DNA of 64,000 bases, taken from contig OX044360.1 of the NCBI GenBank assembly GCA_943846745.1, forward strand, positions 1,488,001 through 1,552,000. Direction: 5' to 3'. A program made the translations under genes and the position numbers. Within the stretch, counting starts at the first letter, position 1; the number at the start of each line of letters is the position of its first letter. The notes below the pieces were generated by a model that was not told where the DNA came from, ran no database searches, and saw only the letters and a program-made list of their open reading frames with translations. Shown here in pieces: positions 16,763 through 24,793 of the stretch. The DNA comes from Opacimonas sp002292215 (GTDB lineage: Bacteria > Pseudomonadota > Gammaproteobacteria > Enterobacterales > Alteromonadaceae).

Positions 16763-17641
16763 TTACTTGTTTTTGCCTTCAGCAAATAACGAGTCGAGCT
16801 TTTGCTCATAATCGTGATAACCCAAGTAATCATACAAATCCATTCGCGTTTGCATGGTATCGACAACGGCTTTTTGATCACCATCTTCAAGAATATGACG
16901 ATAGACATTTTCCGCCGCTTTGTTCATGGCTCTAAAGGCTGATAATGGATATAACACCATCGCTGCGCCCCACTCGCCTAACTGTTCTTTGTTCCACAGT
17001 TCGGTTTGACCAAATTCGGTAATATTGGCCAAAATCGGCACATCTAATGCTTCACTAAATGCACGGTAATGTTCTTCTGTTTTTACAGCTTCAGCAAAAA
17101 TACCGTCAGCACCCGCTGCAACATAGGCTTTTGCCCGAGCAATGGCTTTGTCCAAGCCTTCTTGAGCAAATGAATCGGTGCGTGCCATGATGAAAAAATC
17201 AGGATCGGTACGTGCATCAACCGCCGCTTTTATGCGGTCAACCATTTCTTCGGTGGAGACGATTTCTTTGTTTGGACGATGACCACAGCGCTTTTGTGCG
17301 ACTTGGTCTTCCATATGTACCGCTGCTGCACCGGCTTTTTCCATATCTCGGACAGTCTTAGCAATGTTAAATGCACCACCCCATCCAGTATCAATATCCA
17401 CTAATAAGGGTAAGTCACACGCCGACGTGATGCGCTGTACATCAACAATGACATCATTCAATGACGTCATACCCAAATCGGGCAATCCATAGGATGCATT
17501 GGCGACGCCGCCACCGGATAAGTAAATCGCATTATGGCCGATTTGTTTAGCCATCATTGCTGAGTAGGCATTAATAGTACCGACGATTTGTAATGGAGCG
17601 TGTTGCTTTAGGGCGTCACGAAACTTTTTACCTGCGCTCAT
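16763..17641 (-). CDS. prpB: methylisocitrate lyase
   Basis: A 292-residue TIM-barrel enzyme of the isocitrate lyase/PEP mutase superfamily. It cleaves 2-methylisocitrate to pyruvate and succinate, the last step of the cycle. Signatures seen are YLSGGGVANASYGLPDLG, the metal-binding DIDTGWGG, MEDQVAQKRCGHRPNKE with the catalytic cysteine in the KRCGH loop, and RTDSFAQEGLDKAI. Its start codon overlaps the regulator stop by four bases (ATGA), showing translational coupling. Confidence 0.95.
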   Translation of the reverse strand: MSAGKKFRDALKQHAPLQIVGTINAYSAMMAKQIGHNAIYLSGGGVANASYGLPDLGMTSLNDVIVDVQRITSACDLPLLVDIDTGWGGAFNIAKTVRDMEKAGAAAVHMEDQVAQKRCGHRPNKEIVSTEEMVDRIKAAVDARTDPDFFIMARTDSFAQEGLDKAIARAKAYVAAGADGIFAEAVKTEEHYRAFSEALDVPILANITEFGQTELWNKEQLGEWGAAMVLYPLSAFRAMNKAAENVYRHILEDGDQKAVVDTMQTRMDLYDYLGYHDYEQKLDSLFAEGKNK

Positions 17642-18342
17642 AATGATTCCTTATTAATATTATGTAGGGTTAGCTTAGTAGATGGAGAATGAAGTTTATG
17701 TTCGATATTTTGTCTTGAATAGGTAATGTGCCGACGCATCAGCATTTCAGCTAATTCAGCGTCACGGTTAGCAATCGCTTGGGCAATATGTTGATGCTCT
17801 GCAAATGCAGTCGTCACTCGAGGACCCGCCATACCGAGTTGCACACGATACATGCGCACTAGATGGTATATTCCTTCGGTTAATAACGTAATTAACTGAC
17901 TGTTGTGCGAGCCAATAATAATTCGATAATGAAAATCTACGTCACCGGCTTCTTGGTAATACAATTGTGAGTCTTTGACCGAATCGGCGTGTTGTTCAAG
18001 TAAAGTGTTGAGTTCAGCAATTTGTGCTGGCGTCATGTTTTGCGCGGCTAGGCGTGCCGCCATGCCCTCTAAGGATTCACGAACTTGATACAACTCAATC
18101 AATCCTTCAGGTGTTAGCGCAACCACACGAGCGCCGATATTCGCTTTTCGCTCAACAATGTGACACGACACTAAACGGCTAATCGCTTCACGGATCACGG
18201 CTCGGCTCACGCCATATTTTGTCGACAACTCGGCTTCGCTTAATTTGCTACCGGCAGCGATGCGCCCTTCGACAATATCGGTTCTTAGGGTGTAAAACGT
18301 CTTGTCAGCAGCCGTGATAGCGGGTGCGGGTGCATGTGTCAT
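17638..18342 (-). CDS. GntR-family (FCD type) regulator of the prp operon
   Basis: A 234-residue protein with an N-terminal winged helix (about residues 15-80: LRTDIVEGRIAAGSKLSEAEL, KYGVSRAVIREAISRL) and a C-terminal FCD ligand domain (about 90-215). The FCD domain has the Asp/His pattern DVDFHYRIIIGSHN and the late AEHQHIAQAIANRD that forms the metal/acid-binding pocket. It is first in the operon and overlaps prpB. A strong promoter whose -10 overlaps a perfect palindrome indicates autorepression. The inducer is probably a methylcitrate-cycle intermediate (inference). Confidence 0.9.
   Translation of the reverse strand: MTHAPAPAITAADKTFYTLRTDIVEGRIAAGSKLSEAELSTKYGVSRAVIREAISRLVSCHIVERKANIGARVVALTPEGLIELYQVRESLEGMAARLAAQNMTPAQIAELNTLLEQHADSVKDSQLYYQEAGDVDFHYRIIIGSHNSQLITLLTEGIYHLVRMYRVQLGMAGPRVTTAFAEHQHIAQAIANRDAELAEMLMRRHITYSRQNIEHKLHSPSTKLTLHNINKESL
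18219..18228. promoter_or_regulatory. third copy of the TTGTCGACAA palindrome, inside the gntR coding region
   Basis: TTGTCGACAA is identical to the core of the two intergenic copies at 18372-18383 and 18424-18435. It lies about 115 bp inside the gene. It could be an auxiliary operator allowing looping or roadblock repression, or chance. Confidence 0.4.
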
Positions 18343-18371
18343 TATGAGTTCTCAAAAAACTTTTCAATTAC

Positions 18372-18383
18372 ATTGTCGACAAT
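18372..18383. promoter_or_regulatory. GntR operator O1 overlapping the prp promoter
   Basis: A perfect 12-bp palindrome ATTGTCGACAAT. Its left part as read on the minus strand overlaps the -10 box (18381-18386) of the gntR-prp promoter. FCD-type GntR proteins bind short palindromes of this size. Confidence 0.7.
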
Positions 18384-18409
18384 ATAGACCTGTTTAATCC
18401 TTTTATCAA
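18381..18409 (-). promoter_or_regulatory. sigma-70 promoter of the gntR-prpBC-acnD-prpF operon
   Basis: Read on the minus strand: -35 TTGATA (18404-18409), 17-bp spacer, -10 TATATT (18381-18386). Operator O1 overlaps the -10, so bound regulator would block RNA polymerase. Confidence 0.7.
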
Positions 18410-18423
18410 GAAAAACATGCTTT

Positions 18424-18435
18424 ATTGTCGACAAC
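18424..18435. promoter_or_regulatory. GntR operator O2 near the yghU promoter
   Basis: ATTGTCGACAAC, with the same ten-base palindromic core as O1 and centred 52 bp away, about five helical turns. It lies just before a TATACT -10-like box (18438-18443) facing yghU, whose -35 is poor. Divergent yghU may therefore be in the same regulon. Confidence 0.6.
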
Positions 18436-18521
18436 GCTATACTCTATTAGAGAACAATGTGTTTGATTTTTACGCTGCGCACGGCTTATGATGCAACTGT
18501 ATATAATAATAAGGAACAATT

Positions 18522-19385
18522 ATGACTGATTCTACCTATACCCCACCTAGCGTCTGGACTTGGGATAGTGCTAACGGCGGCAAATTTGCCAATATTAATC
18601 GTCCTATTTCAGGCAGTACCCATGAAAAAGATTTACCCGTCGGCGAACACCCTTTTCAGCTGTATTCATTAGCGACCCCTAATGGCGTAAAAGTCACCAT
18701 CATGTTCGAAGAGTTATTAGCATTAGGCATCAAAGAAGCTGAATATGATGGCTGGTTGGTGAATATTCAAGAAGGTCAACAGTTTGGTTCGGGATTTGTC
18801 TCAGCCAATCCCAACTCCAAAATTCCTGCGTTATTTGATCACTCAGAAGTCGCCAGTGGTGGGGATAAATTACGCGTCTTTGAGTCCGGCTCAATACTCC
18901 TACATTTAGCTGAAAAATTCGGGCACTTTTTACCAGCATCAGGTTCAAAACGCACCGAAGTACTCAACTGGTTATTTTGGCAAATGGGATCCGCACCGTT
19001 TTTAGGTGGAGGGTTTGGCCATTTTTATGCCTACGCTCCAGAAAAGTATGAATACCCCATCAACCGCTATGCGATGGAAGTTAAACGCCAGTTAGATGTA
19101 TTAGACAAGCAATTAGCAAAACACAAATATATTGCAGGGGATGAATACAGTATTGCTGATATGGCCATTTTCCCATGGTATGGCGTACTGTGCTTAGGCA
19201 AGTTATATGAAGCTGCTGAGTTTTTACAAGTGCATGAATATACGCATGTCATGCGTTGGGCAAAGCAGTTAGCCGCGCGTCCGGCAGTGGTCAAAGGGCG
19301 TGTTGTCAATAAAGTGTGGGGCGATGAAGAATTTCAACTACCTGAACGTCACAGTGATGCGGACTTTGTTGATTTGATTAAATAA
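18522..19385 (+). CDS. yghU: YghU-type (Nu class) glutathione transferase / disulfide-bond oxidoreductase
   Basis: A 287-residue GST-fold protein. The long N-terminal extension (PPSVWTWDSANGGKFANINRP) is typical of YghU. The thioredoxin-like domain follows (about 45-130: FQLYSLATPNGVKVTIMFEEL, NPNSKIPAL, ESGSILLHLAEKF), then an all-helical domain (about 140-270: YIAGDEYSIADMAIFPW). Nu-class enzymes bind two glutathiones and reduce disulfides or peroxides. AAGGA precedes the ATG. It is divergent from gntR-prp and shares its operator region, so co-regulation with propionate metabolism is possible. Confidence 0.92.
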   Translation: MTDSTYTPPSVWTWDSANGGKFANINRPISGSTHEKDLPVGEHPFQLYSLATPNGVKVTIMFEELLALGIKEAEYDGWLVNIQEGQQFGSGFVSANPNSKIPALFDHSEVASGGDKLRVFESGSILLHLAEKFGHFLPASGSKRTEVLNWLFWQMGSAPFLGGGFGHFYAYAPEKYEYPINRYAMEVKRQLDVLDKQLAKHKYIAGDEYSIADMAIFPWYGVLCLGKLYEAAEFLQVHEYTHVMRWAKQLAARPAVVKGRVVNKVWGDEEFQLPERHSDADFVDLIK

Positions 19386-19505
19386 ACCCTACGATTAATG
19401 TCTGATCTACCACTAATGTCTGCTGATTAATGCTGTTATTTTGTCCACATTCGGTATACTTTAGTTATCTGGACGAAATTTAATCAACAACCTCAAGTAA
19501 TATGG

Positions 19506-20699
19506 ATGAATAAGATGAGTGTAAAAAACGTAGTTGTGTTAAGTGCAGTTCGATCTGCAATTGGTACATTTAATGGTAGTTTAAAGGGGATTGAGCCAGC
19601 AGAATTAGCCGCTCAAGTATTAAAGCAAGGTATTGAAAAATCAGGCGTACCAGCTGATCAATACGAATCTATCGTAGTCGGCAATACTATCCCGACAGAA
19701 TCGCGCTTTCCGTATGTTGCTCGTGTCGCATCAATTCAAGCCGGTATGCCACTGAGCTCAACGGCAATGGCACTGAACCGTCTATGTAGTTCAGGTTTAC
19801 AAGCTGTCATTAACTCCGCCCAAGGGATCATGCTAGGTGATCATGAGTTGGCGATTGGTGGTGGTGTAGAAAATATGACACGTGGTGGCTACTTATCAGG
19901 TGCAATGCGTAATGGTGCACGTATGGGTGATACATCAATGACTGATATGATGGTCGCAGCCTTGACTGACCCATTTGGTGTTGGCCATATGGGTATTACC
20001 GCTGAAAACTTAGCTGATAAATGGGAAATTTCACGCGAAGAACAAGATGCCTTTGCCGCAGAATCTCACGCACGTGCGACTAAAGCAATTGAAGCTGGTT
20101 ATTTTAAAGACCAAATTGTACCGATTGAGTTAAAAAGCCGTAAAGGTACCATTATATTTGATACCGACGAGCACGTTAAAGCAGGAACAACCGCTGAGAG
20201 TTTAAGTGGCATGCGTCCAGCATTTAAAAAAGACGGCAGCGTCACTGCCGGTAATGCATCAGGTATTAATGATGGTGCATCGTTCTTAACCTTAGCAAGT
20301 GAAGACTACGCAACGGCAAATGGATTAGCACCAATTGCACGTATTGTATCTTATGCGGTTGCTGGTGTGCCGAACGATGTCATGGGTGAAGGTCCTATCC
20401 CTGCAACTAAAGCCGCGTTAGCTAAAGCCGGTTTAACGATTGCAGATATGGATGTGGTGGAATCAAACGAAGCATTTGCCTCTCAAGCACTAACGGTAAG
20501 TAAAGGCCTCGATTTAGATCCTGCAAAAACCAACCCTAATGGTGGCGCCATTGCGCTAGGTCACCCAATCGGTGCATCTGGTGCTGTTATCGCAACCAAA
20601 GCTATCCATGAATTACAACGCATTCAAGGCAAATACGCCTTAGCAACTATGTGTATTGGTGGTGGTCAAGGTATTGCGATGATATTTGAACGTATGTAA
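19506..20699 (+). CDS. acetyl-CoA C-acyltransferase (beta-ketothiolase)
   Basis: A 397-residue thiolase. The acylated cysteine is Cys94 in NRLCSSGLQAV, and the C-terminal catalytic His (GHPIGASGA) and Cys (CIGGGQGIA) are present. It catalyses reversible condensation or thiolysis of acyl-CoAs. Length and motif set fit the biosynthetic/BktB-like group more than FadA, but chain-length preference cannot be read. The start could be Met4 (19515); neither has a strong Shine-Dalgarno. It follows yghU by 120 bp and has its own terminator. Odd-chain thiolysis would feed propionyl-CoA to the adjacent prp operon (inference). Confidence 0.9.
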   Translation: MNKMSVKNVVVLSAVRSAIGTFNGSLKGIEPAELAAQVLKQGIEKSGVPADQYESIVVGNTIPTESRFPYVARVASIQAGMPLSSTAMALNRLCSSGLQAVINSAQGIMLGDHELAIGGGVENMTRGGYLSGAMRNGARMGDTSMTDMMVAALTDPFGVGHMGITAENLADKWEISREEQDAFAAESHARATKAIEAGYFKDQIVPIELKSRKGTIIFDTDEHVKAGTTAESLSGMRPAFKKDGSVTAGNASGINDGASFLTLASEDYATANGLAPIARIVSYAVAGVPNDVMGEGPIPATKAALAKAGLTIADMDVVESNEAFASQALTVSKGLDLDPAKTNPNGGAIALGHPIGASGAVIATKAIHELQRIQGKYALATMCIGGGQGIAMIFERM

Positions 20700-20724
20700 T
20701 AAACACGTTTATTGAGTCTTAATG

Positions 20725-20759
20725 AAAACGGCGAAATGATTTAATCTTCGCCGTTTTTT
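20725..20759 (+). terminator. bidirectional terminator between thiolase and ahpF
   Basis: AAAACGGCGAA and TTCGCCGTTTT arms with an 11-base loop and T's on the right (A's on the left) lie between convergent genes. Confidence 0.85.
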
Positions 20760-20770
20760 ATTGACTTGTA

Positions 20771-22330
20771 TTAATGATTCTTCAACAAATAATCAAAAGC
20801 GGATAAACTGGCTTTGGCTCCCTCACCCATCGATATGACAATTTGCTTATAAGGCACGGTAGATACATCCCCAGCAGCAAAGATCCCAGGTTGTGATGTT
20901 TCACCACGCTCATTAATGATGATTTCTTTGTAAGGTGATAACTCGACCACACCTTCAGCTATTTGCGAATTAGGCAATAAACCAATCTGTACAAAGATCC
21001 CATCTAAAGCTTGCTCATGGATTTCTCCCGTTGCACGGTCTTCATATTGCAATGCCGTTACTTTGCCATTAGTGGCTAAGACTTCTTTGGAAGCAGCATT
21101 TTTGATAATGGTTACGTTTTTTCGCTTAGCTAATTGATCGACTAATACTTTGTCAGCTTTAAGTTCTGGTAAAAATTCAAATACGGTAACTGATTTGACA
21201 ATCCCCGATAAGTCCAACGCCGCTTCAATACCAGAGTTACCACCACCAATAACAGCCACATCTTTGCCTTTGAAAAAAGGCCCATCACAATGTGGACAGT
21301 AAGCGACACCATTTCCAATATTTTCTTTTTCACCTGGCACACCTAGCTCCCGCCATTTAGCACCTGTTGCAATGATCACGGACTTAGATTGAATTTGCTC
21401 ACCACTTGATAATGTTAGAGTTTTTATATGACCCGGTTCGATACGTTCAACCCGTAAATGCTCTTTGAGTGTTACTTCATAATCATTCAAATGATGCATC
21501 ATCGCCCCCGTCAATGCGGGTCCAGTTGTACTTGATATCGAAATTAAATTTTCAATACCCATTGTATCTTTTACTTGTCCACCAAACCGCTCAGCAATGA
21601 CCGTGACATTTAAGCCTTTACGCGCTGCATAAATAGCAGCAGAGACACCTGCAGGCCCACCACCCAATACAGTAACATCTTGAAGAGGTAAAGCAGGAGC
21701 ATCAGCCGACTGTTGACTTAATTGTGGGTACAATGCTAAAAGTTTTTCAATTAACGCACCGGTATCTATTTTACCATTGGCAAACACTTCACCATTAAGA
21801 TATATACTTGGTACACCTTGAATATTATTTTGTTCAATTAAATCGGGATACAACCCCCCATCAATCATTTCTGCTTGGATATGCGGATTAAGTAGTGCAA
21901 ATTGATTCAATGCTTGTACGACATCAGGACAGTTGTGGCAACTTAGGCTGATGTACGCTTCAAATTTTAGAGGTACGTCAACCCGTTTGATAATTTGTTG
22001 TAACCCTTCATCTAATTTGATTGGGGTGCCTGTCGCATTAAGTACTGCTAAGACGAGTGAATTAAACTCATGGCCAGAAGGTATGCCTGAAAAAATAACG
22101 CCTGTTGGCTCATTATTAACCAATAAGGTAAAGCTTAATGGGCTTCTTAAGGTATCAGATAAATCTTGTTCAACAACGCTGAACAATGAATTTGCGGTCG
22201 AAAAATCGGTTAAAAATTGCAACAATTCAGCACGTTTGCTGTGCTCGCCCGTTTGCAACACAAATGATAAGGGCGCAGTCATGTTTTGCGTATATTGTTG
22301 CAAGGCGGTAATAATATCTTTAGTAATCAT
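20771..22330 (-). CDS. ahpF: alkyl hydroperoxide reductase subunit F
   Basis: A 519-residue flavoprotein that passes electrons from NADH to AhpC. The start at 22330 has AGGAA seven bases upstream. N-terminal tandem thioredoxin folds (about 1-200) carry CHNCPDVV. FAD and NAD(P)H domains follow: GGGPAGVSAAIYAARKG, catalytic CPHCDGPFF and GGGNSGIEAALDL. The length matches E. coli AhpF (521). It lies downstream of ahpC on the same strand with a hairpin in the gap. Confidence 0.96.
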   Translation of the reverse strand: MITKDIITALQQYTQNMTAPLSFVLQTGEHSKRAELLQFLTDFSTANSLFSVVEQDLSDTLRSPLSFTLLVNNEPTGVIFSGIPSGHEFNSLVLAVLNATGTPIKLDEGLQQIIKRVDVPLKFEAYISLSCHNCPDVVQALNQFALLNPHIQAEMIDGGLYPDLIEQNNIQGVPSIYLNGEVFANGKIDTGALIEKLLALYPQLSQQSADAPALPLQDVTVLGGGPAGVSAAIYAARKGLNVTVIAERFGGQVKDTMGIENLISISSTTGPALTGAMMHHLNDYEVTLKEHLRVERIEPGHIKTLTLSSGEQIQSKSVIIATGAKWRELGVPGEKENIGNGVAYCPHCDGPFFKGKDVAVIGGGNSGIEAALDLSGIVKSVTVFEFLPELKADKVLVDQLAKRKNVTIIKNAASKEVLATNGKVTALQYEDRATGEIHEQALDGIFVQIGLLPNSQIAEGVVELSPYKEIIINERGETSQPGIFAAGDVSTVPYKQIVISMGEGAKASLSAFDYLLKNH

Positions 22331-22357
22331 TTGTAGGTTCCTTTTGTCAGGGGAAAA

Positions 22358-22378
22358 CAAGGGAGACTCGCTCCCTTG
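22358..22378 (-). terminator. intercistronic hairpin between ahpC and ahpF
   Basis: Perfect eight-base arms CAAGGGAG and CTCCCTTG with a five-base loop, followed on the minus strand by TTTT. It could attenuate ahpF relative to ahpC or protect the ahpC message. Confidence 0.6.
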
Positions 22379-22404
22379 TCGCTCTAATCATCAATGAGAT
22401 GAAA

Positions 22405-22974
22405 TTAGATTTTGCCGACTAAATCTAAGCTTGGAGCCAGAGTCTTTTGACCCTCTTCCCATGCTGCTGGACAGACTTCACCGTCATGCGTAGCAACATA
22501 TTGTGCCGCTTTGACTTTACGCAACATGTCTTTAGCGGAACGTCCAATACCTAAATCATGAATTTCAGCAACTTTGATAACGCCTTCAGGGTTAACTAGG
22601 AAAGTACCACGCAATGCTTGACCAGCTTCTTCGATCATCACATCAAAACCACGTGTCAGGGCACCAGTACTGTCCCCTAGCATCGGGTAAGTCACTTTAG
22701 AAATTGCATCAGACGTTTCATGCCATGCTTTGTGCACGAAATGTGAATCCGTAGAAACTGAATATACTTGCACACCTAACTGTTGTAGCTCACCGTAGAT
22801 ATTTTGCATATCTTCAAGCTCAGTTGGGCAAACAAATGTAAAATCGGCAGGATAAAATAAGAAGATAGACCATTGACCTTTTACATCATCAGAAGTGATA
22901 GTAACAAAGTCATCTTGGCCAGGAACAAATGCTTGAGTTGAAAATTCTGGGATAGTGCTGTTGATTTTAGCCAT
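22405..22974 (-). CDS. ahpC: peroxiredoxin, alkyl hydroperoxide reductase subunit C
   Basis: A 189-residue 2-Cys peroxiredoxin that reduces H2O2 and organic peroxides. The peroxidatic Cys is in DFTFVCPTELEDM (about residue 50) and the resolving Cys in GEVCPAAWEEG (about 168). The C-terminal YF-type tail region is present. AAGGAA precedes the ATG. It is first gene of ahpCF; a 21-bp dyad about 110 bp upstream may be an OxyR site. Confidence 0.97.
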   Translation of the reverse strand: MAKINSTIPEFSTQAFVPGQDDFVTITSDDVKGQWSIFLFYPADFTFVCPTELEDMQNIYGELQQLGVQVYSVSTDSHFVHKAWHETSDAISKVTYPMLGDSTGALTRGFDVMIEEAGQALRGTFLVNPEGVIKVAEIHDLGIGRSAKDMLRKVKAAQYVATHDGEVCPAAWEEGQKTLAPSLDLVGKI

Positions 22975-23082
22975 GCTAAATTTCCTTAATAATAGTGAGA
23001 GTTAAACTTGTTAGAGACAACCCTTGTTGCCTCGAACTGCTAACTATTATTGAAGAAATTTGTAACCAAATAAAGCGAATGA

Positions 23083-23103
23083 TATCGATTGCACTAATCG
23101 ATA
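23083..23103. promoter_or_regulatory. dyad upstream of ahpC, possible OxyR-type site
   Basis: Perfect inverted arms TATCGATT and AATCGATA around five bases. A symmetric T-N11-A-like centre is usual for LysR-type regulators, and OxyR is the expected activator of ahpCF. The link is inference. Confidence 0.5.
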
Positions 23104-23131
23104 AAATCAATCATTACGTTACTCGGTCCAA

Positions 23132-24658
23132 TTAACCGATCAGCTTAGTGGTATTGCGTCCATTTTCTTTGGCTTCGTATAGCGCTCGATCGGCACGACC
23201 GAGCAATGTCTTCACCGTATCTTGATTTTGACACTCGGTGATACCAAGCGAAATGGTAATGTCTAAATCATGGATGTTTAGTTTGCTGATATTTTTCCGG
23301 ATTTGCTCAGCAATGACTGCCGCTTGATAACCGGTACATTCTGGACAAATAATGATAAATTCATCACCACCAAAACGTCCCAACACATCTGAATCCCGAA
23401 CCCGTTCTGCTATACAGTCAGATAAGGCTTTGATAACCTCATCACCGATTTGGTGACCGTGCTTATCGTTAATGGTCTTAAAGTGATCAATATCAATAAA
23501 GATAATCGATAGTGAATGTTCATGGCGACGTGAGCGTTCTATTTCAGTACTTAACGATTGCTTGATTGTTTCTTTATTCGCTAAATTGGTAAACGGCTCT
23601 ATTTGGGTTTTGTATTCCAATTTACGAATGTAAGTTTGGTCTTTAAGAGACGCTAATAGATGGATCTTTCCGTTAATTTTATAACCGGTTAAGTTAATAT
23701 TGATCGGTATTAGCTCGCCAGATTTTTTTGCTCCTAAAAATGAACCATGATTCATCTTTACTAACACGTTGTCGCCTTTGATGTTTTTATCAAACTTGGG
23801 TTTTAACACATTGACGATATAACCGGAGCGTAGGTTTTTATGATGGGCTTTCTCATTTGGATTTACTAAATCTTCAATATAGAGCTCACCAAATTCTTTG
23901 TGAGTATAACCAAACAACGTTTGCGCGACTTTATTAAAACGCACAATTTTACCATCTTCGTTTGACACTATTATTGCGTCATTGGAGCCCCGCATAACAG
24001 CCGTTAATTCAGTGTAATAATCATTTACTTTTAAATAAATAAAGATAAAAACACAACCTACAGAAATGAGTAAAGGTAAAAAGACACCTAAAATAGTCGA
24101 TAAGAAATTGGATAAGCTCTTAACTGCAGCATGATTTGCTGCGTTTTGTGTATTCAGAGTATCAACAAACGCCAACTCTAAACCCGCAATTGCATCAATC
24201 GCAACATCATCATCAATCGTTTGCATGTCCTCGATTACCAATAGTTTTTCAACATCAGTGATTCTGTTTAATGTTGCAAATTGAGCTTCATAGATGTTTA
24301 ACACGGTTTCCAAATCCACCAAATAGCTTTCATACTTTACATTAGAATCTAGCCGCACACGGATTGCTGAAAGGTATTGTTTAGCATCAAGCAAGGCTGA
24401 TTGAGCTTTAAATAGATCGGTGATTTGTTGATTGATTTGAAAGTTTTTGAGGTGACTAGTTAGACCACCAAACCCGAGTGAACCTTGGATATGAATAAGA
24501 TCACTTTGCAGTTGCACAAACACTTCGTTGTGCAACTCTATCTGATTTTCAATGTTAGTTAATTTGCTTTGTAATTCAAAATAAATAAAAAGTGCTGAAA
24601 TTGAACACACTAGAAAAAACAAAAAAACGAATATAGTAATACTACGATTTGGGTTCAC
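23132..24658 (-). CDS. membrane diguanylate cyclase with PAS domain
   Basis: A 508-residue protein with membrane helices at about residues 7-29 and 185-210, which bracket a helical periplasmic sensor region. A PAS domain follows (about 215-330: MRGSNDAIIVSNEDGKIVRFN, LFGYTHKEF), then a GGDEF domain (about 345-505). The active site GRFGGDEFIIICPE is intact. An RDSD motif five residues before it is a canonical c-di-GMP inhibitory I-site. It should make c-di-GMP under product feedback. It follows the chemoreceptor gene on the same strand but with a 135-bp gap. Confidence 0.92.
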   Translation of the reverse strand: MNPNRSITIFVFLFFLVCSISALFIYFELQSKLTNIENQIELHNEVFVQLQSDLIHIQGSLGFGGLTSHLKNFQINQQITDLFKAQSALLDAKQYLSAIRVRLDSNVKYESYLVDLETVLNIYEAQFATLNRITDVEKLLVIEDMQTIDDDVAIDAIAGLELAFVDTLNTQNAANHAAVKSLSNFLSTILGVFLPLLISVGCVFIFIYLKVNDYYTELTAVMRGSNDAIIVSNEDGKIVRFNKVAQTLFGYTHKEFGELYIEDLVNPNEKAHHKNLRSGYIVNVLKPKFDKNIKGDNVLVKMNHGSFLGAKKSGELIPININLTGYKINGKIHLLASLKDQTYIRKLEYKTQIEPFTNLANKETIKQSLSTEIERSRRHEHSLSIIFIDIDHFKTINDKHGHQIGDEVIKALSDCIAERVRDSDVLGRFGGDEFIIICPECTGYQAAVIAEQIRKNISKLNIHDLDITISLGITECQNQDTVKTLLGRADRALYEAKENGRNTTKLIG

Positions 24659-24793
24659 ATTACTGACTCTAATTAGATCTATGTAGTAAATATAGACAAT
24701 AATCGAGAAAAGGTTGAATTAAAACTATGTTAATTGTTACTAGAAGTCTCTATGCAGGTGAGAAATCACTTACATAGAGATATAACATATTGA

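Noticed and set aside
18502..18507. Perfect TATAAT before yghU
   Set aside because: Only 14 bp from the start codon and overlapping the Shine-Dalgarno spacing, too close to serve as a -10.
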